Positions 39,489 to 49,061 of a stretch of DNA of 64,000 nt are shown one piece after another. Source of the stretch: Burkholderia lata (lineage in GTDB: Bacteria; Pseudomonadota; Gammaproteobacteria; Burkholderiales; Burkholderiaceae); contig NC_007509.1 of the NCBI RefSeq assembly GCF_000012945.1, positions 186,001 to 250,000 on the forward strand, written 5' to 3'. The notes beneath the pieces are model-generated. The model did not search any database, was not told the DNA's origin, and was given only the letters and a program-made list of their open reading frames with translations. The translations under genes were made by a program, and so were the position numbers. Positions within the stretch are counted from its first letter, which is position 1. The number at the start of each line of letters is the position of its first letter.

Positions 39489-40610
39489 ATGGACGACGTT
39501 CAATTTAAATTGCAGCAAGCGGATGCCGGCGCGCATCCCGCGGGGGCGTACGACGCGACCACGCGGCTCGCCGCGAGCTGGTACGTCGCGATGCGCTCGG
39601 ACGACCTCAAGGACAAGCCGACGGCGTTGACGCTCTTCGGCCGGCCATGCGTCGCGTGGCGCGGCGCGACGGGGCGAGCCGTGGTGATGGACCGCCACTG
39701 CTCGCACCTCGGCGCGAACCTGGCCGACGGGCAGGTGAAGGACGGGTGCATTCAATGCCCGTTTCACCACTGGCAGTACGACGAGCAGGGCCAGTGCGTC
39801 CACATTCCGGGCCACAGTACGGAGGTGCGCCGGCTGGAGCCTGTCCCGCGCGGGGCGCGTCAGCCGACGTTGGTCACCGCCGAGCGGTACGGCTACGTGT
39901 GGGTTTGGTACGGCTCCCCGCAGCCGCTGCATCCGCTGCCTGAAATCGCCGCGGCCGACGTCGACAACGGCGACTTCATGCACCTGCACTTCGCGTTCGA
40001 GACGACGACGGCGGTGTTGCGGATCGTCGAGAACTTCTACGACGCGCAGCACGCGCACCCCGTCCATGCGCTCCCGATCTCGGCGTTCGAGCTCAAGCTC
40101 TTCGACGACTGGCGCCCGTGGCCGGAGGTCGAGTCACTGGCGCGGGCGGGCGCGTGGTTCGGCGCCGGGATCGACTTCACCGTGAACCGGTACTTCGGGC
40201 CCCTCGGCATGCTGTCGCGCGCGCTCGGCCTGAACATGTCGCAGATGAACCTGCACTTCGACGGCTACCCCGGCGGGTGCGTCATGACCGTTGCACTGGA
40301 CGGTGAAGCCAAATACAAGCTGCTCCAGTGCGTGACGCCGGTGAGCGACGGCAAGAACGTCATGCACATGCTCATCTCGATCAAGAAGGTGGGCGGCCCG
40401 CTGCGCCGCGCGACCGACTTCGTGCTGTTCGGGCTGCAGACCCGGCAGGCCGCAGGGTACGACGTCAAGATCTGGAACGGGATGAAACCGGACGGCGGCG
40501 GCGCGTACAGCAAGTACGACAAGCTCGTGCTCAAGTACCGCGCGTTTTACCGGGGGTGGGTTGAACGTGTCGTCGCAGGTGAGCGGCAGGGCGTGAGTCG
40601 AAGGTCCTAG
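39489..40610 (+). CDS. prnD: Aminopyrrolnitrin oxygenase PrnD (Rieske type)
   Basis: 373 residues, about ten more than the common 363, with the extra at the C-terminus (VAGERQGVSRRS). The Rieske [2Fe-2S] motif is DRHCSHLG ... CIQCPFHHWQYDE (CxH ... CxxH). The mononuclear iron site is in ENFYDAQHAHPVH. It oxidises the amino group of aminopyrrolnitrin to the nitro group of pyrrolnitrin, the last step. Follows prnC by 23 bp and ends at a hairpin. Confidence 0.96.
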   Translation: MDDVQFKLQQADAGAHPAGAYDATTRLAASWYVAMRSDDLKDKPTALTLFGRPCVAWRGATGRAVVMDRHCSHLGANLADGQVKDGCIQCPFHHWQYDEQGQCVHIPGHSTEVRRLEPVPRGARQPTLVTAERYGYVWVWYGSPQPLHPLPEIAAADVDNGDFMHLHFAFETTTAVLRIVENFYDAQHAHPVHALPISAFELKLFDDWRPWPEVESLARAGAWFGAGIDFTVNRYFGPLGMLSRALGLNMSQMNLHFDGYPGGCVMTVALDGEAKYKLLQCVTPVSDGKNVMHMLISIKKVGGPLRRATDFVLFGLQTRQAAGYDVKIWNGMKPDGGGAYSKYDKLVLKYRAFYRGWVERVVAGERQGVSRRS

Positions 40611-40644
40611 TCGATGCCGGCCCGATCAGCGAGCCGGCATCGAC
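40610..40644. terminator. 12-bp hairpin between prnD and GH3 gene
   Basis: Arms GTCGATGCCGGC (40610-40621) and GCCGGCATCGAC (40633-40644) are perfectly complementary around an 11-nt loop. It sits exactly between the convergent prnD and GH3 stops, so it probably serves both. There is no long T-run. Confidence 0.75.
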
Positions 40645-40658
40645 AACGCGTCAGCGCA

Positions 40659-42674
40659 TCAATACGTCAAACCGTATCCGAACGGATACAGCGGATGCGC
40701 GGTATCGTGCGGCACGTCTTCCCGCTGCGCTGCGACTTCCGCCATCGACGACGGCAGCTCGAACGGCAGCTTCCCTTGCGGTTGACCTTTCCCTGTCAGC
40801 ACGTCGAACAGCGCGGCATCGGTCACGCCGAAATTGGCGAGGATCGCGGTGGCCTTGTCCTGCACGTTGGTCAGGATCGCGGGGCGATCCATGTACACCG
40901 ACACGATCGACTTCGGCGCAAGCGCGGCCTGCTTGATTGCCTCGTAGTCCGCACTACCGTCGACGAACGCGAGACTGCCTTCGTGCTGCATCGAGCCGAA
41001 CATGTAGTTCGGGTGCAGCGTCTGATAGGGCGTGCTCACGCGGAGAATCGCCACGTCCGCGGCTTGCGGCGTATCGACGACCTGATACCCGTATTGCCGT
41101 GCGACCGCGGGATCGATACCGTACAGCCAGACTTTCTTGCCCGACGCCGTCATCGGCAGCAGCTTGCCGTTGTTCTGCAGCAGCACCATCGAGCGGCGCT
41201 GCGCATCGAGTGCCTGGGCCTGGAAGTCGGCGTTGCCGACGATCTTGCCGGCCGCGTCGGCATCGACATACGGATGATCGAACAAGCCTTGCTGGAATTT
41301 TTGCAGCAGGACGCGATAGGCCGATTCCGACAGACGGTCTTCCGACAACTGTCCGCGATTGACGGCGTCGATGAGGTCGCTCGGATCGTCGTCTCCGCCG
41401 AACTGGTCGATGCCGGCGTTGACCGCTCGCACGAAACGCTGCACGCGGGTCGCGCCTTCCATCCCCCAGGGCATGCCCAGTCCGACGAACGACGGGGACC
41501 CTGACGACACGCCGTTGATGCAATTCGCGTCGCAGTCGTCGGCAATCAGCCAGTCGGACACGATCACGCCCTTGAAGCCGTATTTCCCGCGCAGCAGGTC
41601 GGTCAGCAATGCCTTGTCGTAAGCGCCGCCGACGGGCTCCAGCGTGATGCCGTCGACCGTGACCGTCATGTCCGGTTCGGAGTAGGTCGGCATGACCGAG
41701 CCGACGTTGGCTGCGAAGGCGCCTTCGAACGGCTTCAGGTGGTAGGCGAAGTTGTTGCCCGGATAGGTCGCATAGCGACCGTAGTAGTTGTGGCTGTCGA
41801 ACCCGAGTTTCTGCGCGCCATATCCGGCCCAGTGCTTGACGACGGCGATGACGCTATTGGCCTGAATGCCGTTGCTGCCGCCCTGGAAGCCTTCGATATA
41901 GGCCTGAACCTGCGTGCGCGCGAGATCGGCGTCCTCGCCGAAGGTGCCGTTGATGCGTGACCAACGCGGCTCGGTCGCCAGGTCGGCCTGCGGCGAAAGC
42001 GCTTCGGTCATGCCGACCGCGCGATACTCCTGGCGCGCGATATCGCCGAATTTTCGCGTGAGTGCCGCGTCGCCGATTGCGGCGAAGCCGAGCGTTTCCG
42101 GCCACTGCGAGAAGCCGCTACTGCCTGCACTTGCGCCGAGCGTGTACTGGAAATGGTTGCGCGGGTCGGAACTGATCGACACCGGGATGCCGAGCCGCGA
42201 CTGCTCCGCCAGCGTCTGAATCTGGTTGGTTTGATCGGCCATGGTGTGCGCGTCGGCACTCATGCGCGTGATATAGGTGTTGACGCCCCGCTGATTGATG
42301 AGCGTCTTGAGTGCCGCCAGATCGTAAGCGGAGCCGGTGCCCGCACCGGTGGTGTCGTTCAGCACCGGCGCGGTGCCGTGCATCATCAGGCCGGCTTTCT
42401 CGGCCAGCGTGAGGCGGCCGACGAGGTCCCGCGCGCGCACGTCGGCGCTCAGCCGCCAGTCTTCGTAGGGTTCGAGCTGACCGCTCTTGTCCATGTCCTT
42501 GAACTTAAGGCCGTCCTTGGTGATCAGGTTCAAGGTCGTATAGCCAAAGTCCTGTTGCGTGACCGGCGTGGAAGAGGAATCGACGCCGCCGCAGGCAAAC
42601 AGCCCCAGGGTGAGCGCGGTGCCCGACGCGGTCCATGCCGATCGGCGAATGGCTGATCTCGTGATACGTTGCAT
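40659..42674 (-). CDS. Glycoside hydrolase family 3 lipoprotein
   Basis: 671 residues. The N-terminus is a lipoprotein signal with lipobox LFAC (Cys28), so the enzyme would be anchored in a membrane, probably facing outward or the periplasm. The GH3 catalytic domain starts near residue 80. The nucleophile region FKGVIVSDWLIADD carries the catalytic Asp, and EDADLARTQVQAYIEGFQG matches the family. The C-terminal GH3 domain extends from about 450 (LLQNNGKLLPM) to the end. Beta-glucosidase or beta-xylosidase activity is likely; the exact sugar is not readable. It is convergent with prnD. Confidence 0.9.
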   Translation of the reverse strand: MQRITRSAIRRSAWTASGTALTLGLFACGGVDSSSTPVTQQDFGYTTLNLITKDGLKFKDMDKSGQLEPYEDWRLSADVRARDLVGRLTLAEKAGLMMHGTAPVLNDTTGAGTGSAYDLAALKTLINQRGVNTYITRMSADAHTMADQTNQIQTLAEQSRLGIPVSISSDPRNHFQYTLGASAGSSGFSQWPETLGFAAIGDAALTRKFGDIARQEYRAVGMTEALSPQADLATEPRWSRINGTFGEDADLARTQVQAYIEGFQGGSNGIQANSVIAVVKHWAGYGAQKLGFDSHNYYGRYATYPGNNFAYHLKPFEGAFAANVGSVMPTYSEPDMTVTVDGITLEPVGGAYDKALLTDLLRGKYGFKGVIVSDWLIADDCDANCINGVSSGSPSFVGLGMPWGMEGATRVQRFVRAVNAGIDQFGGDDDPSDLIDAVNRGQLSEDRLSESAYRVLLQKFQQGLFDHPYVDADAAGKIVGNADFQAQALDAQRRSMVLLQNNGKLLPMTASGKKVWLYGIDPAVARQYGYQVVDTPQAADVAILRVSTPYQTLHPNYMFGSMQHEGSLAFVDGSADYEAIKQAALAPKSIVSVYMDRPAILTNVQDKATAILANFGVTDAALFDVLTGKGQPQGKLPFELPSSMAEVAAQREDVPHDTAHPLYPFGYGLTY

Positions 42675-43040
42675 TCATGTCTCCTGAATCGGATTTTTTT
42701 AGGCGCGGCCGTGATGCGTGACAAATGGCCGCTGGCCACTTTACCGAGCTGTTTCAGGGGACGTTTTACCGGCGGGTGCAGTTTTTGCCCCGATGGGGCG
42801 CGATGTTTGAGGCAATGGGGGCGTCGGGCTTTCAAGCCGATCGGCCGGCACGGACAGGTCAGGCAGGATATCCGGGCGTGCTGAGCGACCGTGCGATAGG
42901 CGGTCGCTCATTGCCCTCCTTCATGGCGGGACTTTCGAACGATTCGGCGCGATGTGCGCGAGCGCCGGATCCGGTCGCCCGAGCCGGCGCAATCACACAT
43001 TTCGTCGGGTCGTGCCGCATGCGTGAGATGCGGTATCCGC
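42675..43040. other. Intergenic region upstream of the GH3 gene
   Basis: 366 bp without a supported gene. It holds the GH3 promoter at its left part, and the 3' end of the LysR gene transcript at its right. No operator was recognised. Confidence 0.4.
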
Positions 43041-43955
43041 TCAGGCCGGAGCGCCACCCGCGCCACCCGCAACGCCCACGGCGCTCTTGCGTTCGTCAGC
43101 GATCCAGCCGCCGAACAACTGGATCTTCTGCTGCTGTTCCGCACCGTCCGGATACACGAAGAAATAGCCCATCCCCGTCGGCAACGACAGGTCGAACGGC
43201 ATCACCAGCCGGTGCGCCGCCACGCTTTCGTCCACGAGCGTCCTGTCGCCGATCGCGACGCCGTAGCCGTCGATCGCCGCGTGCGTCGCGAGATCGAGCG
43301 TTTCGAAGCTCAAGCCGCGCGTCGAGTCGACGTGCGGCGCGCCCGCATGATCGAGCCACCGCTTCCAGTCCCGGTGATCGCGGGTCGGATGCAGCAACGT
43401 GTGGCCGGCCAGGTCGTCGAGGCTCGCGAGCGGCTGCCGGTCCGGCAAGCCCGGCGCGCAGACCGGCGTGAGCCGTTCTTCGAACAACGGGATCGCATGC
43501 ATGTCGGGGCCGGCGCCGGCCGCGTAAATCACCGCCGCGTCGAACGGCTCCATGCGGAAGTCGACCTGATGATCCCAGGTGGTGGTGATCTGCACCTGCA
43601 GTTCGGGATGTTCGGCCTGGAACCGCATGATGCGCGGCAGCATCCACTGCATCATGCAGGTCGGCACCTTCAGTGCGAGTTCGGTACGCCTGCGCGAAAG
43701 GCGCATCGATACCTCCTCGATGCGCGCGAAGCTTTCGCGTACCGTCGGCAACAGGAGTTCGCCTTCGGCCGTCAGCGTCAGCCCCTTGGGCGTGCGCTTG
43801 AACAGCGCAAACTGATAGAAGCTCTCGAGCGCGAGGATTTGCCGGCTCACGGCCCCCTGGGTCAGGCACAGGTGCTCGGCGGCGCGCGTGAAGCTGCCGT
43901 GACGGGCAACGATGTCGAACACCTGCAGCGCGTTGAGGGAGGGAAGTCGTTTCAT
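43041..43955 (-). CDS. LysR-family transcriptional regulator
   Basis: 304 residues. The winged helix-turn-helix is RLPSLNALQVFDIVARHGSF with AAEHLCLTQGAVSRQILALE. The effector domain includes TCMMQWMLPRIMRFQAEHPE, near GcvA-type members. It is the last gene of the minus-strand amino acid transport block, 49 bp after the ATPase gene, and probably controls that unit or the preceding ones. The ligand is unknown. Confidence 0.9.
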   Translation of the reverse strand: MKRLPSLNALQVFDIVARHGSFTRAAEHLCLTQGAVSRQILALESFYQFALFKRTPKGLTLTAEGELLLPTVRESFARIEEVSMRLSRRRTELALKVPTCMMQWMLPRIMRFQAEHPELQVQITTTWDHQVDFRMEPFDAAVIYAAGAGPDMHAIPLFEERLTPVCAPGLPDRQPLASLDDLAGHTLLHPTRDHRDWKRWLDHAGAPHVDSTRGLSFETLDLATHAAIDGYGVAIGDRTLVDESVAAHRLVMPFDLSLPTGMGYFFVYPDGAEQQQKIQLFGGWIADERKSAVGVAGGAGGAPA

Positions 43956-44004
43956 CGGTAGCGTCGGGGTGGAACGGGCGCGCGGCGGCGCGCCGCGGTA
44001 TCGC

Positions 44005-44730
44005 TCAGTGCAGGATCTTCGCGAGGAAATCCTTCGCGCGTTCCGACTTCGGATTCGAGAAGAAATCGTCCTTGCGGTCGTCCTCGACGATCGCGCCCTT
44101 GTCCATGAAGATCACGCGATGGGCGACCTTCTTCGCGAAGCCCATCTCGTGCGTGACGACCATCATCGTCATCCCTTCCTGCGCGAGTTCGACCATCACG
44201 TCGAGCACTTCGTTGATCATCTCGGGGTCGAGCGCGGACGTCGGCTCGTCGAACAGCATCGCGATCGGGTCCATCGACAGCGCGCGCGCGATCGCGACAC
44301 GCTGCTGCTGGCCGCCCGACAACTGGCCCGGGAACTTGTGCGCGTGCGCTTTCAGGCCGACGCGGTCGAGCAGCTTCAGGCCCTTCTCGTTCGCCTCGTC
44401 CTTGCCGCGGCCGAGCACCTTGACCTGCGCGAGCGTCAGGTTCTCGGTAATCGACAGGTGCGGGAACAGCTCGAAATGCTGGAACACCATCCCGACCTTC
44501 GAGCGCAGCTTCGACAGGTTCGTCTTCCTGTCGCCGACCGACTGGTCGTTCACGAGGATCTCGCCCTGCTGGAACGGCTCGAGGCCGTTCACGGTCTTGA
44601 TCAGCGTGGATTTGCCCGAGCCCGACGGGCCACACACCACCACCACTTCGCCCTTCTTGACCTCGGTCGTGCAGTCGGTGAGGACCTGAAACTGGCCGTA
44701 CCACTTCGAAACGTTGCTGATGGAAATCAT
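44005..44730 (-). CDS. Polar amino acid ABC importer ATPase (GlnQ-like)
   Basis: 241 residues. Walker A is [11 protein letters not shown], signature LSGGQQQR, and Walker [16 protein letters not shown]. The H-loop is MVVTHEMGF, the family hallmark of GlnQ/HisP ATPases. Works with the two permeases and the binding protein encoded directly upstream (44771-47056). Confidence 0.95.
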   Translation of the reverse strand: MISISNVSKWYGQFQVLTDCTTEVKKGEVVVVCGPSGSGKSTLIKTVNGLEPFQQGEILVNDQSVGDRKTNLSKLRSKVGMVFQHFELFPHLSITENLTLAQVKVLGRGKDEANEKGLKLLDRVGLKAHAHKFPGQLSGGQQQRVAIARALSMDPIAMLFDEPTSALDPEMINEVLDVMVELAQEGMTMMVVTHEMGFAKKVAHRVIFMDKGAIVEDDRKDDFFSNPKSERAKDFLAKILH

Positions 44731-44770
44731 GGAAGTTCCTGGATCGTAATGAAGCGCGCGCGGTGCCGGT

Positions 44771-45427
44771 TCAGCGTGCCTTCGCGACGCGATAGCGACG
44801 TTCGAGCACGCGGGCGTACCACGTCAGCGGGAAGCACATCGCGAAGTAGAGCAGCGCGACCATCGCGTAGATCGGAAACGGCTTGAATACCGCGTTGGTG
44901 ATGATGTTGCCGGTCTTGGTCAGCTCGGTCAGCCCGATGATCGACGTCAGCGCGGTGCTTTTCACCGCCTGCACGAGGAAGCCGACGGTCGGCGGCAGCG
45001 CGATCTTCCACGCCTGCGGCCACACCACGTAGCGCAATTGCTGGGTCCACGTCATGCCGAGGCTGGCCGCCGCGTTCCACTGGCCGCGCGGTACCGCGTC
45101 GACGCAGCCGCGCCAGATGTCGGTCAGGTACGCGCTGGCGTTCAACGTCAGCACGACCGACGCGGCCACCCATGGCGTCACGTCGATGCCGATGAGCGGC
45201 AAGCCGAAGAAGCCAAGGAAGAGCTGCATCAGCAACGGCGTGCCCTGAAACAGCTCGACGTACAGGATCACGAAGCGACGCAGCGCGGCCGACGCCGAGA
45301 TGCGCATCGCCAGCAGCGCGAACCCGGCGACGCTGCCGCCGACGAACGTGATCAGCGAAAGCAGCACGGTCCAGCGCGCGGCGAGCAGCAGGTTCCACGC
45401 AATGTCCTGGAAGGTGAATTCGATCAT
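44771..45427 (-). CDS. Polar amino acid ABC importer permease 2
   Basis: 218 residues with about five membrane helices, starting with the helix [22 protein letters not shown]. The cytoplasmic EAA loop reads [23 protein letters not shown], as in HisM/GlnP permeases. Its start overlaps the upstream permease by 4 bp (ATGA), so the two probably form a heterodimer. Confidence 0.93.
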   Translation of the reverse strand: MIEFTFQDIAWNLLLAARWTVLLSLITFVGGSVAGFALLAMRISASAALRRFVILYVELFQGTPLLMQLFLGFFGLPLIGIDVTPWVAASVVLTLNASAYLTDIWRGCVDAVPRGQWNAAASLGMTWTQQLRYVVWPQAWKIALPPTVGFLVQAVKSTALTSIIGLTELTKTGNIITNAVFKPFPIYAMVALLYFAMCFPLTWYARVLERRYRVAKAR

Positions 45428-46188
45428 CGTGCACGCTCCGTGGGAAGGCGGGTTTCGGGAGAGCGGGCGCGCCACGTGAAGCGCGCAAACCGGGCGCGTT
45501 GGGGCGCGGCCGCCGCGCCGCGCTGGGTGCGGCCCGAGAACAGCCGCCGGCCGACGCGGTTGAGCAGCATGCGCAACGCGATCGACAGCAGCAGGTAGAT
45601 CGCGGTCACGACGATGTAGATCTCGAACGCACGGAAGTTGCGCGACTGGATGTAGTTCGCCGCATAGGTCAGGTCGGGCACCGAGATCTGCGAGACGACC
45701 GCGGAGCCGAGCATGACGATCAGCACCTGCCCGAGCAGCGCGGGATACACGTTGGCGAGCGCCTGCGGCAGCACGACGTGACCGAACACCTGCCGGCCGT
45801 GCAGCCCGAGCGCGCGCGCCGCCTGCACTTGCCCGTGCGGCACCGATTCGATGCCGGCACGCAGGATCTCGACCGCGTACGCGCCCAGGTTGACCGTCAT
45901 CGCCAGCACGGCCGCCTGCGCTTCGTCGATGTGCACGCCGATCCCGGGCAGCCCGAAAAAGATGAAGAACAGCTGGACCAGGAACGGCGTATTGCGGATC
46001 AGCTCGACGTAGGCCGCGACGAGCGCACGCGCCCAGCGCGGGCCGGCGAGCGCGACCCACGCCCCGGTGGTGCCGATCAGGCCGCCCAGCACGGTGGAGG
46101 CCGCGGTGAGGCCGAGCGTCACGCCGATGCCGCGCGCGAGCATGCCGGCGTAGAGGCCGAAATCGCTGAAGTCGAACACGTAGGTCAT
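45424..46188 (-). CDS. Polar amino acid ABC importer permease 1
   Basis: 254 residues. Helices start at TLGLTAASTVLGGLIGTTG, and the EAA loop is VQAARALGLHGRQVFGHVVLPQA. The segment AYVELIRNTPFLVQLFFIFF is the usual HisQ/HisM motif. The last 30 residues are basic and arginine-rich and probably cytosolic. Forms the membrane channel with the next gene. Confidence 0.93.
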   Translation of the reverse strand: MTYVFDFSDFGLYAGMLARGIGVTLGLTAASTVLGGLIGTTGAWVALAGPRWARALVAAYVELIRNTPFLVQLFFIFFGLPGIGVHIDEAQAAVLAMTVNLGAYAVEILRAGIESVPHGQVQAARALGLHGRQVFGHVVLPQALANVYPALLGQVLIVMLGSAVVSQISVPDLTYAANYIQSRNFRAFEIYIVVTAIYLLLSIALRMLLNRVGRRLFSGRTQRGAAAAPQRARFARFTWRARSPETRLPTERAR

Positions 46189-46231
46189 CGCGATGCCTTT
46201 CGTCGTGAATGCGGGGCGGGGGCGGCGCGCA

Positions 46232-47056
46232 TTACAGGTCGGCCGGCAGGGCCGCGTGCAGCCACTTCTGCGACAGCGCATTCAGCGTGCCGCTCTTGCG
46301 GGCGCCGGCGATCGCGTCGTTGACCTTCTGCATCAGGCGCGGCTCGTTCTTGTTCAGGCCGACGTGGTCGGGCGAGCTGAACAGCGAGAACTTCTGCTCC
46401 GGATCGATCGACGGATGGCGCGCGATGATCGTCGCGCCGACGTCGTTGCCGACCACGAGCAACTGCGCCTGTCCCGACAGGAACGCCGCGATCGCACCGT
46501 TCGGGTCGTCGAAGCGCTTGATCGTCGCGCTCGGCGGCGCAACCTTGCTCACGCTCAGGTCCTCGAGCGTGCCGCGCGCAACCGCGACCGATTTGCCGGC
46601 GAGATCGGCGTTGCCCTTCACGGCCAGCGATTTCGGGCCGAACACGGCGAGGTAGTACGGCGCATACGCGTTCGAGAAGTCGATCACCTTCGCGCGTTCC
46701 GGCGTTTGTCCGACCGACAGCAGCATGTCGGTCTTGCGGTCGGCCAGATAGGCCATCCGGTTGTCGCCGGTGACCTGCACGAGTTCGACTTTCGCGTTGA
46801 GCGCCTTGCCGATCAGGTTCGCCATGTCGATGTCGTAGCCCAGCGGCTTCATGTCGGGGCCGATCGAGCCGAACGGCGGGTAGTCCTCGAACACGCCGAT
46901 GCGCACGACGCCCGACTTCGCGATCGTGTCGAGTGCATCGGCATGCGCGAGCGGCGCGAACGCGGCAAGGCCCGCGGTGCCGGCGCAGGCGCAGAGGAGG
47001 ACGGTACGGGCAAGCAGGCGCTGCACGCGGCGGGTGGCTTGGGACATTGCGTTCAT
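46232..47056 (-). CDS. Polar amino acid-binding protein of the same importer
   Basis: 274 residues. A signal peptide ends near FAPLAHA, and the mature part begins DALDTIAKSGVVRIGVFEDYPPFGSIG, typical of SBP family 3. Contacts GYDIDMANLIGKAL and AKVIDFSNAYAPYYLAVFG are also family-like. The ligand would be a polar or cationic amino acid, but it cannot be fixed from sequence. Confidence 0.93.
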   Translation of the reverse strand: MNAMSQATRRVQRLLARTVLLCACAGTAGLAAFAPLAHADALDTIAKSGVVRIGVFEDYPPFGSIGPDMKPLGYDIDMANLIGKALNAKVELVQVTGDNRMAYLADRKTDMLLSVGQTPERAKVIDFSNAYAPYYLAVFGPKSLAVKGNADLAGKSVAVARGTLEDLSVSKVAPPSATIKRFDDPNGAIAAFLSGQAQLLVVGNDVGATIIARHPSIDPEQKFSLFSSPDHVGLNKNEPRLMQKVNDAIAGARKSGTLNALSQKWLHAALPADL

Positions 47057-47107
47057 GGTGAGATCCTCGTTGCTGCGCTGGACTGCGCGGGAGAACGGAA
47101 AAGGGAA

Positions 47108-48178
47108 TCAGGCGCCGCGGGCGGCGATGAGCTTGCACGCATGGGCCGGCAGTTCAGCGAGCACCGGCATGCCGACGTGGAGGTCGGGCGTCTCGCGCGG
47201 CGTCGTCGCGGCCGTCAGCGTGAAGCCCCGGCAGTCGATCGTCGCTTCGATCGACGCACCGACGTCGCGCACGAACGTGATCGTGCCGGCCAGCGTATTC
47301 GGTGCCGAAGCCGGCTGGCCCGGACGCACGCAGACGTCCTCGGGACGAATCAGCAGGCGCACGCCATCGGTCGCGCGTGGCGCATCCGGCGCGCGCCGGA
47401 TCGCGAGACGCTGGCCGCCCGGCAGGACGATGGCGTCGTCGCCGTCGCACGCGACCGGCAGGATGTTGCCGAGGCCGATGAAGTCGGCGACGAATTCGTT
47501 GACCGGATCGCGATAGATGTCGAGCGGCCGGCCGACCTGCTGGATCCGGCCTTTCTCCATCACGACGATCTCGTCGGCCATCGTCATCGCTTCGCGCTGG
47601 TCGTGCGTGACCATGATCGTCGTGATGCCGAGCCGTTGCTGGAGCAGCCGGATCTCGACCTGCATCGCCTCACGCAGCTTCGCGTCGAGTGCCGACAACG
47701 GTTCGTCGAGCAGCAGCAGGCGCGGCGACGAGGCGATCGCACGGGCAATCGCGACGCGCTGGCGCTGCCCGCCCGACAGTTGCGTGACAAGCCGGTCGGC
47801 CATGTGCGGCAGCTGGATCAGCTCGAGCAGTTCGGCGACACGCCGTGCCTGCGCGGCCTTGTCGGTCTTGCGCAACCGCAGCGGATACGCGATGTTCTGC
47901 GCGACCGTCATGTGCGGAAACAGCGCGAGCGACTGGAACACCATGCCGAAGTCGCGCTGGTTGGCGGGTACGCGCGTGAGGTCGCGGCCGGCGAACGTCA
48001 GCGTGCCGGAGGTCGGCGTTTCGAGGCCGGCGATGATCCGCATCAGCGTGGTCTTGCCGCAGCCGGACGGGCCGAGAAAGCAGACGAGCTTGCCGTCCGG
48101 CACCGACAGGTCGACGTGATCGACCGCATACGCCTGATGGAAGCGCTTCGTCACGTTCTGGAGGATGAGCTGGGTCAT
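47108..48178 (-). CDS. Spermidine/putrescine-type ABC importer ATPase (PotA-like)
   Basis: 356 residues. Walker A is GPSGCGKTTLMRII, signature LSGGQRQR, Walker B LLLLDEPLSALD, followed by a C-terminal TOBE-type domain (about 280-350, from LLIRPEDVCV). The start at MTQLILQNV is after GGAACC. Partner of the two permeases and the binding protein upstream. Confidence 0.93.
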   Translation of the reverse strand: MTQLILQNVTKRFHQAYAVDHVDLSVPDGKLVCFLGPSGCGKTTLMRIIAGLETPTSGTLTFAGRDLTRVPANQRDFGMVFQSLALFPHMTVAQNIAYPLRLRKTDKAAQARRVAELLELIQLPHMADRLVTQLSGGQRQRVAIARAIASSPRLLLLDEPLSALDAKLREAMQVEIRLLQQRLGITTIMVTHDQREAMTMADEIVVMEKGRIQQVGRPLDIYRDPVNEFVADFIGLGNILPVACDGDDAIVLPGGQRLAIRRAPDAPRATDGVRLLIRPEDVCVRPGQPASAPNTLAGTITFVRDVGASIEATIDCRGFTLTAATTPRETPDLHVGMPVLAELPAHACKLIAARGA

Positions 48179-48218
48179 GAGGGTTCCTTGCACGGGCGAG
48201 GGCGAGGCGGTGCGCGCG

Positions 48219-49061
48219 TCAGAGCGCGACACCCTTGTCGCCGACGAGTTTTTCGAGCATCCAGATCAGCGCGAAGTCGATCGCGACGGTGAACACGGCG
48301 AAGCAGAACACGGTCGGGTCGAGCGACGAGACGGTGCGGCTGTAGAGCCAGACCGGCAGGGTCATCGTGTCGATGCTGTACAGGAAGAACGTCACCGTGA
48401 ATTCGTTGAACGACACGATGAAGGCGAACAGCATCCCGGCGAGGATGCCGGGCCGCATCAGCGGCAGCACGACGTCGACGAGCGCGCGGCGCGGGCTCGC
48501 GCCCATCAGGCACGCGGCTTCCTCGAAATCGGGGCCGATCGACGCGACCGAGGCCGCACAGTTCTTCACCGTGAACGGCAGCGTCAGGATCACGTGCGCG
48601 ACGACGAGCCGCGCGATGCCGAGTTCGACCGGCAGCGCGTTGAACACGATCAGCAGCGCGAGGCCGAGCATCACGAGCGGATAGACGATCGGCAACGCGA
48701 CGAGCTGCTCGACGAGCGCCTTGCCGCGGAAGCGGTAGCGGGACAGCGCGTATGCCGCGGGCACCGACACGGCGGTCGCGATCAGCATCGTCGCGACCGC
48801 GACGACGAGGCTCGTCGTCAACGCGGCGCCCATCGACTGGGCACTGCCCGCATCGGACGACACGAACGTCTGCCAGGCAGCGCGGTACCAGTGCAGGCTG
48901 AACTCGCGCGGCGGGAATTCGAGCGTGCCCGAGGCGCCGAACGACATCGTGATCATCGTCAGGATCGGCAGCGACGCGAGCAACAGTACGAGCGTCGCGA
49001 GCCCGCCGGTGACGCGTCCGAGGCGGCCGGGCATGGGCGCGCGCAGGAGCAGGGCATTCAT
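48219..49061 (-). CDS. PotC-like ABC importer permease
   Basis: 280 residues with six membrane helices, the first after the basic head (GGLATLVLLLASLPILTMITM). The EAA-type loop is FEEAACLMGASPRRALVDVVLPL. Its start overlaps the upstream permease stop by 4 bp. Forms the channel for a polyamine-like or opine-like ligand. Confidence 0.93.
   Translation of the reverse strand: MNALLLRAPMPGRLGRVTGGLATLVLLLASLPILTMITMSFGASGTLEFPPREFSLHWYRAAWQTFVSSDAGSAQSMGAALTTSLVVAVATMLIATAVSVPAAYALSRYRFRGKALVEQLVALPIVYPLVMLGLALLIVFNALPVELGIARLVVAHVILTLPFTVKNCAASVASIGPDFEEAACLMGASPRRALVDVVLPLMRPGILAGMLFAFIVSFNEFTVTFFLYSIDTMTLPVWLYSRTVSSLDPTVFCFAVFTVAIDFALIWMLEKLVGDKGVAL

Noticed and set aside
42725..43471. Plus-strand frame after the GH3 promoter and opposite the LysR gene
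   Set aside because: Arginine/serine-rich translation typical of a shadow; the LysR on the other strand is clear.
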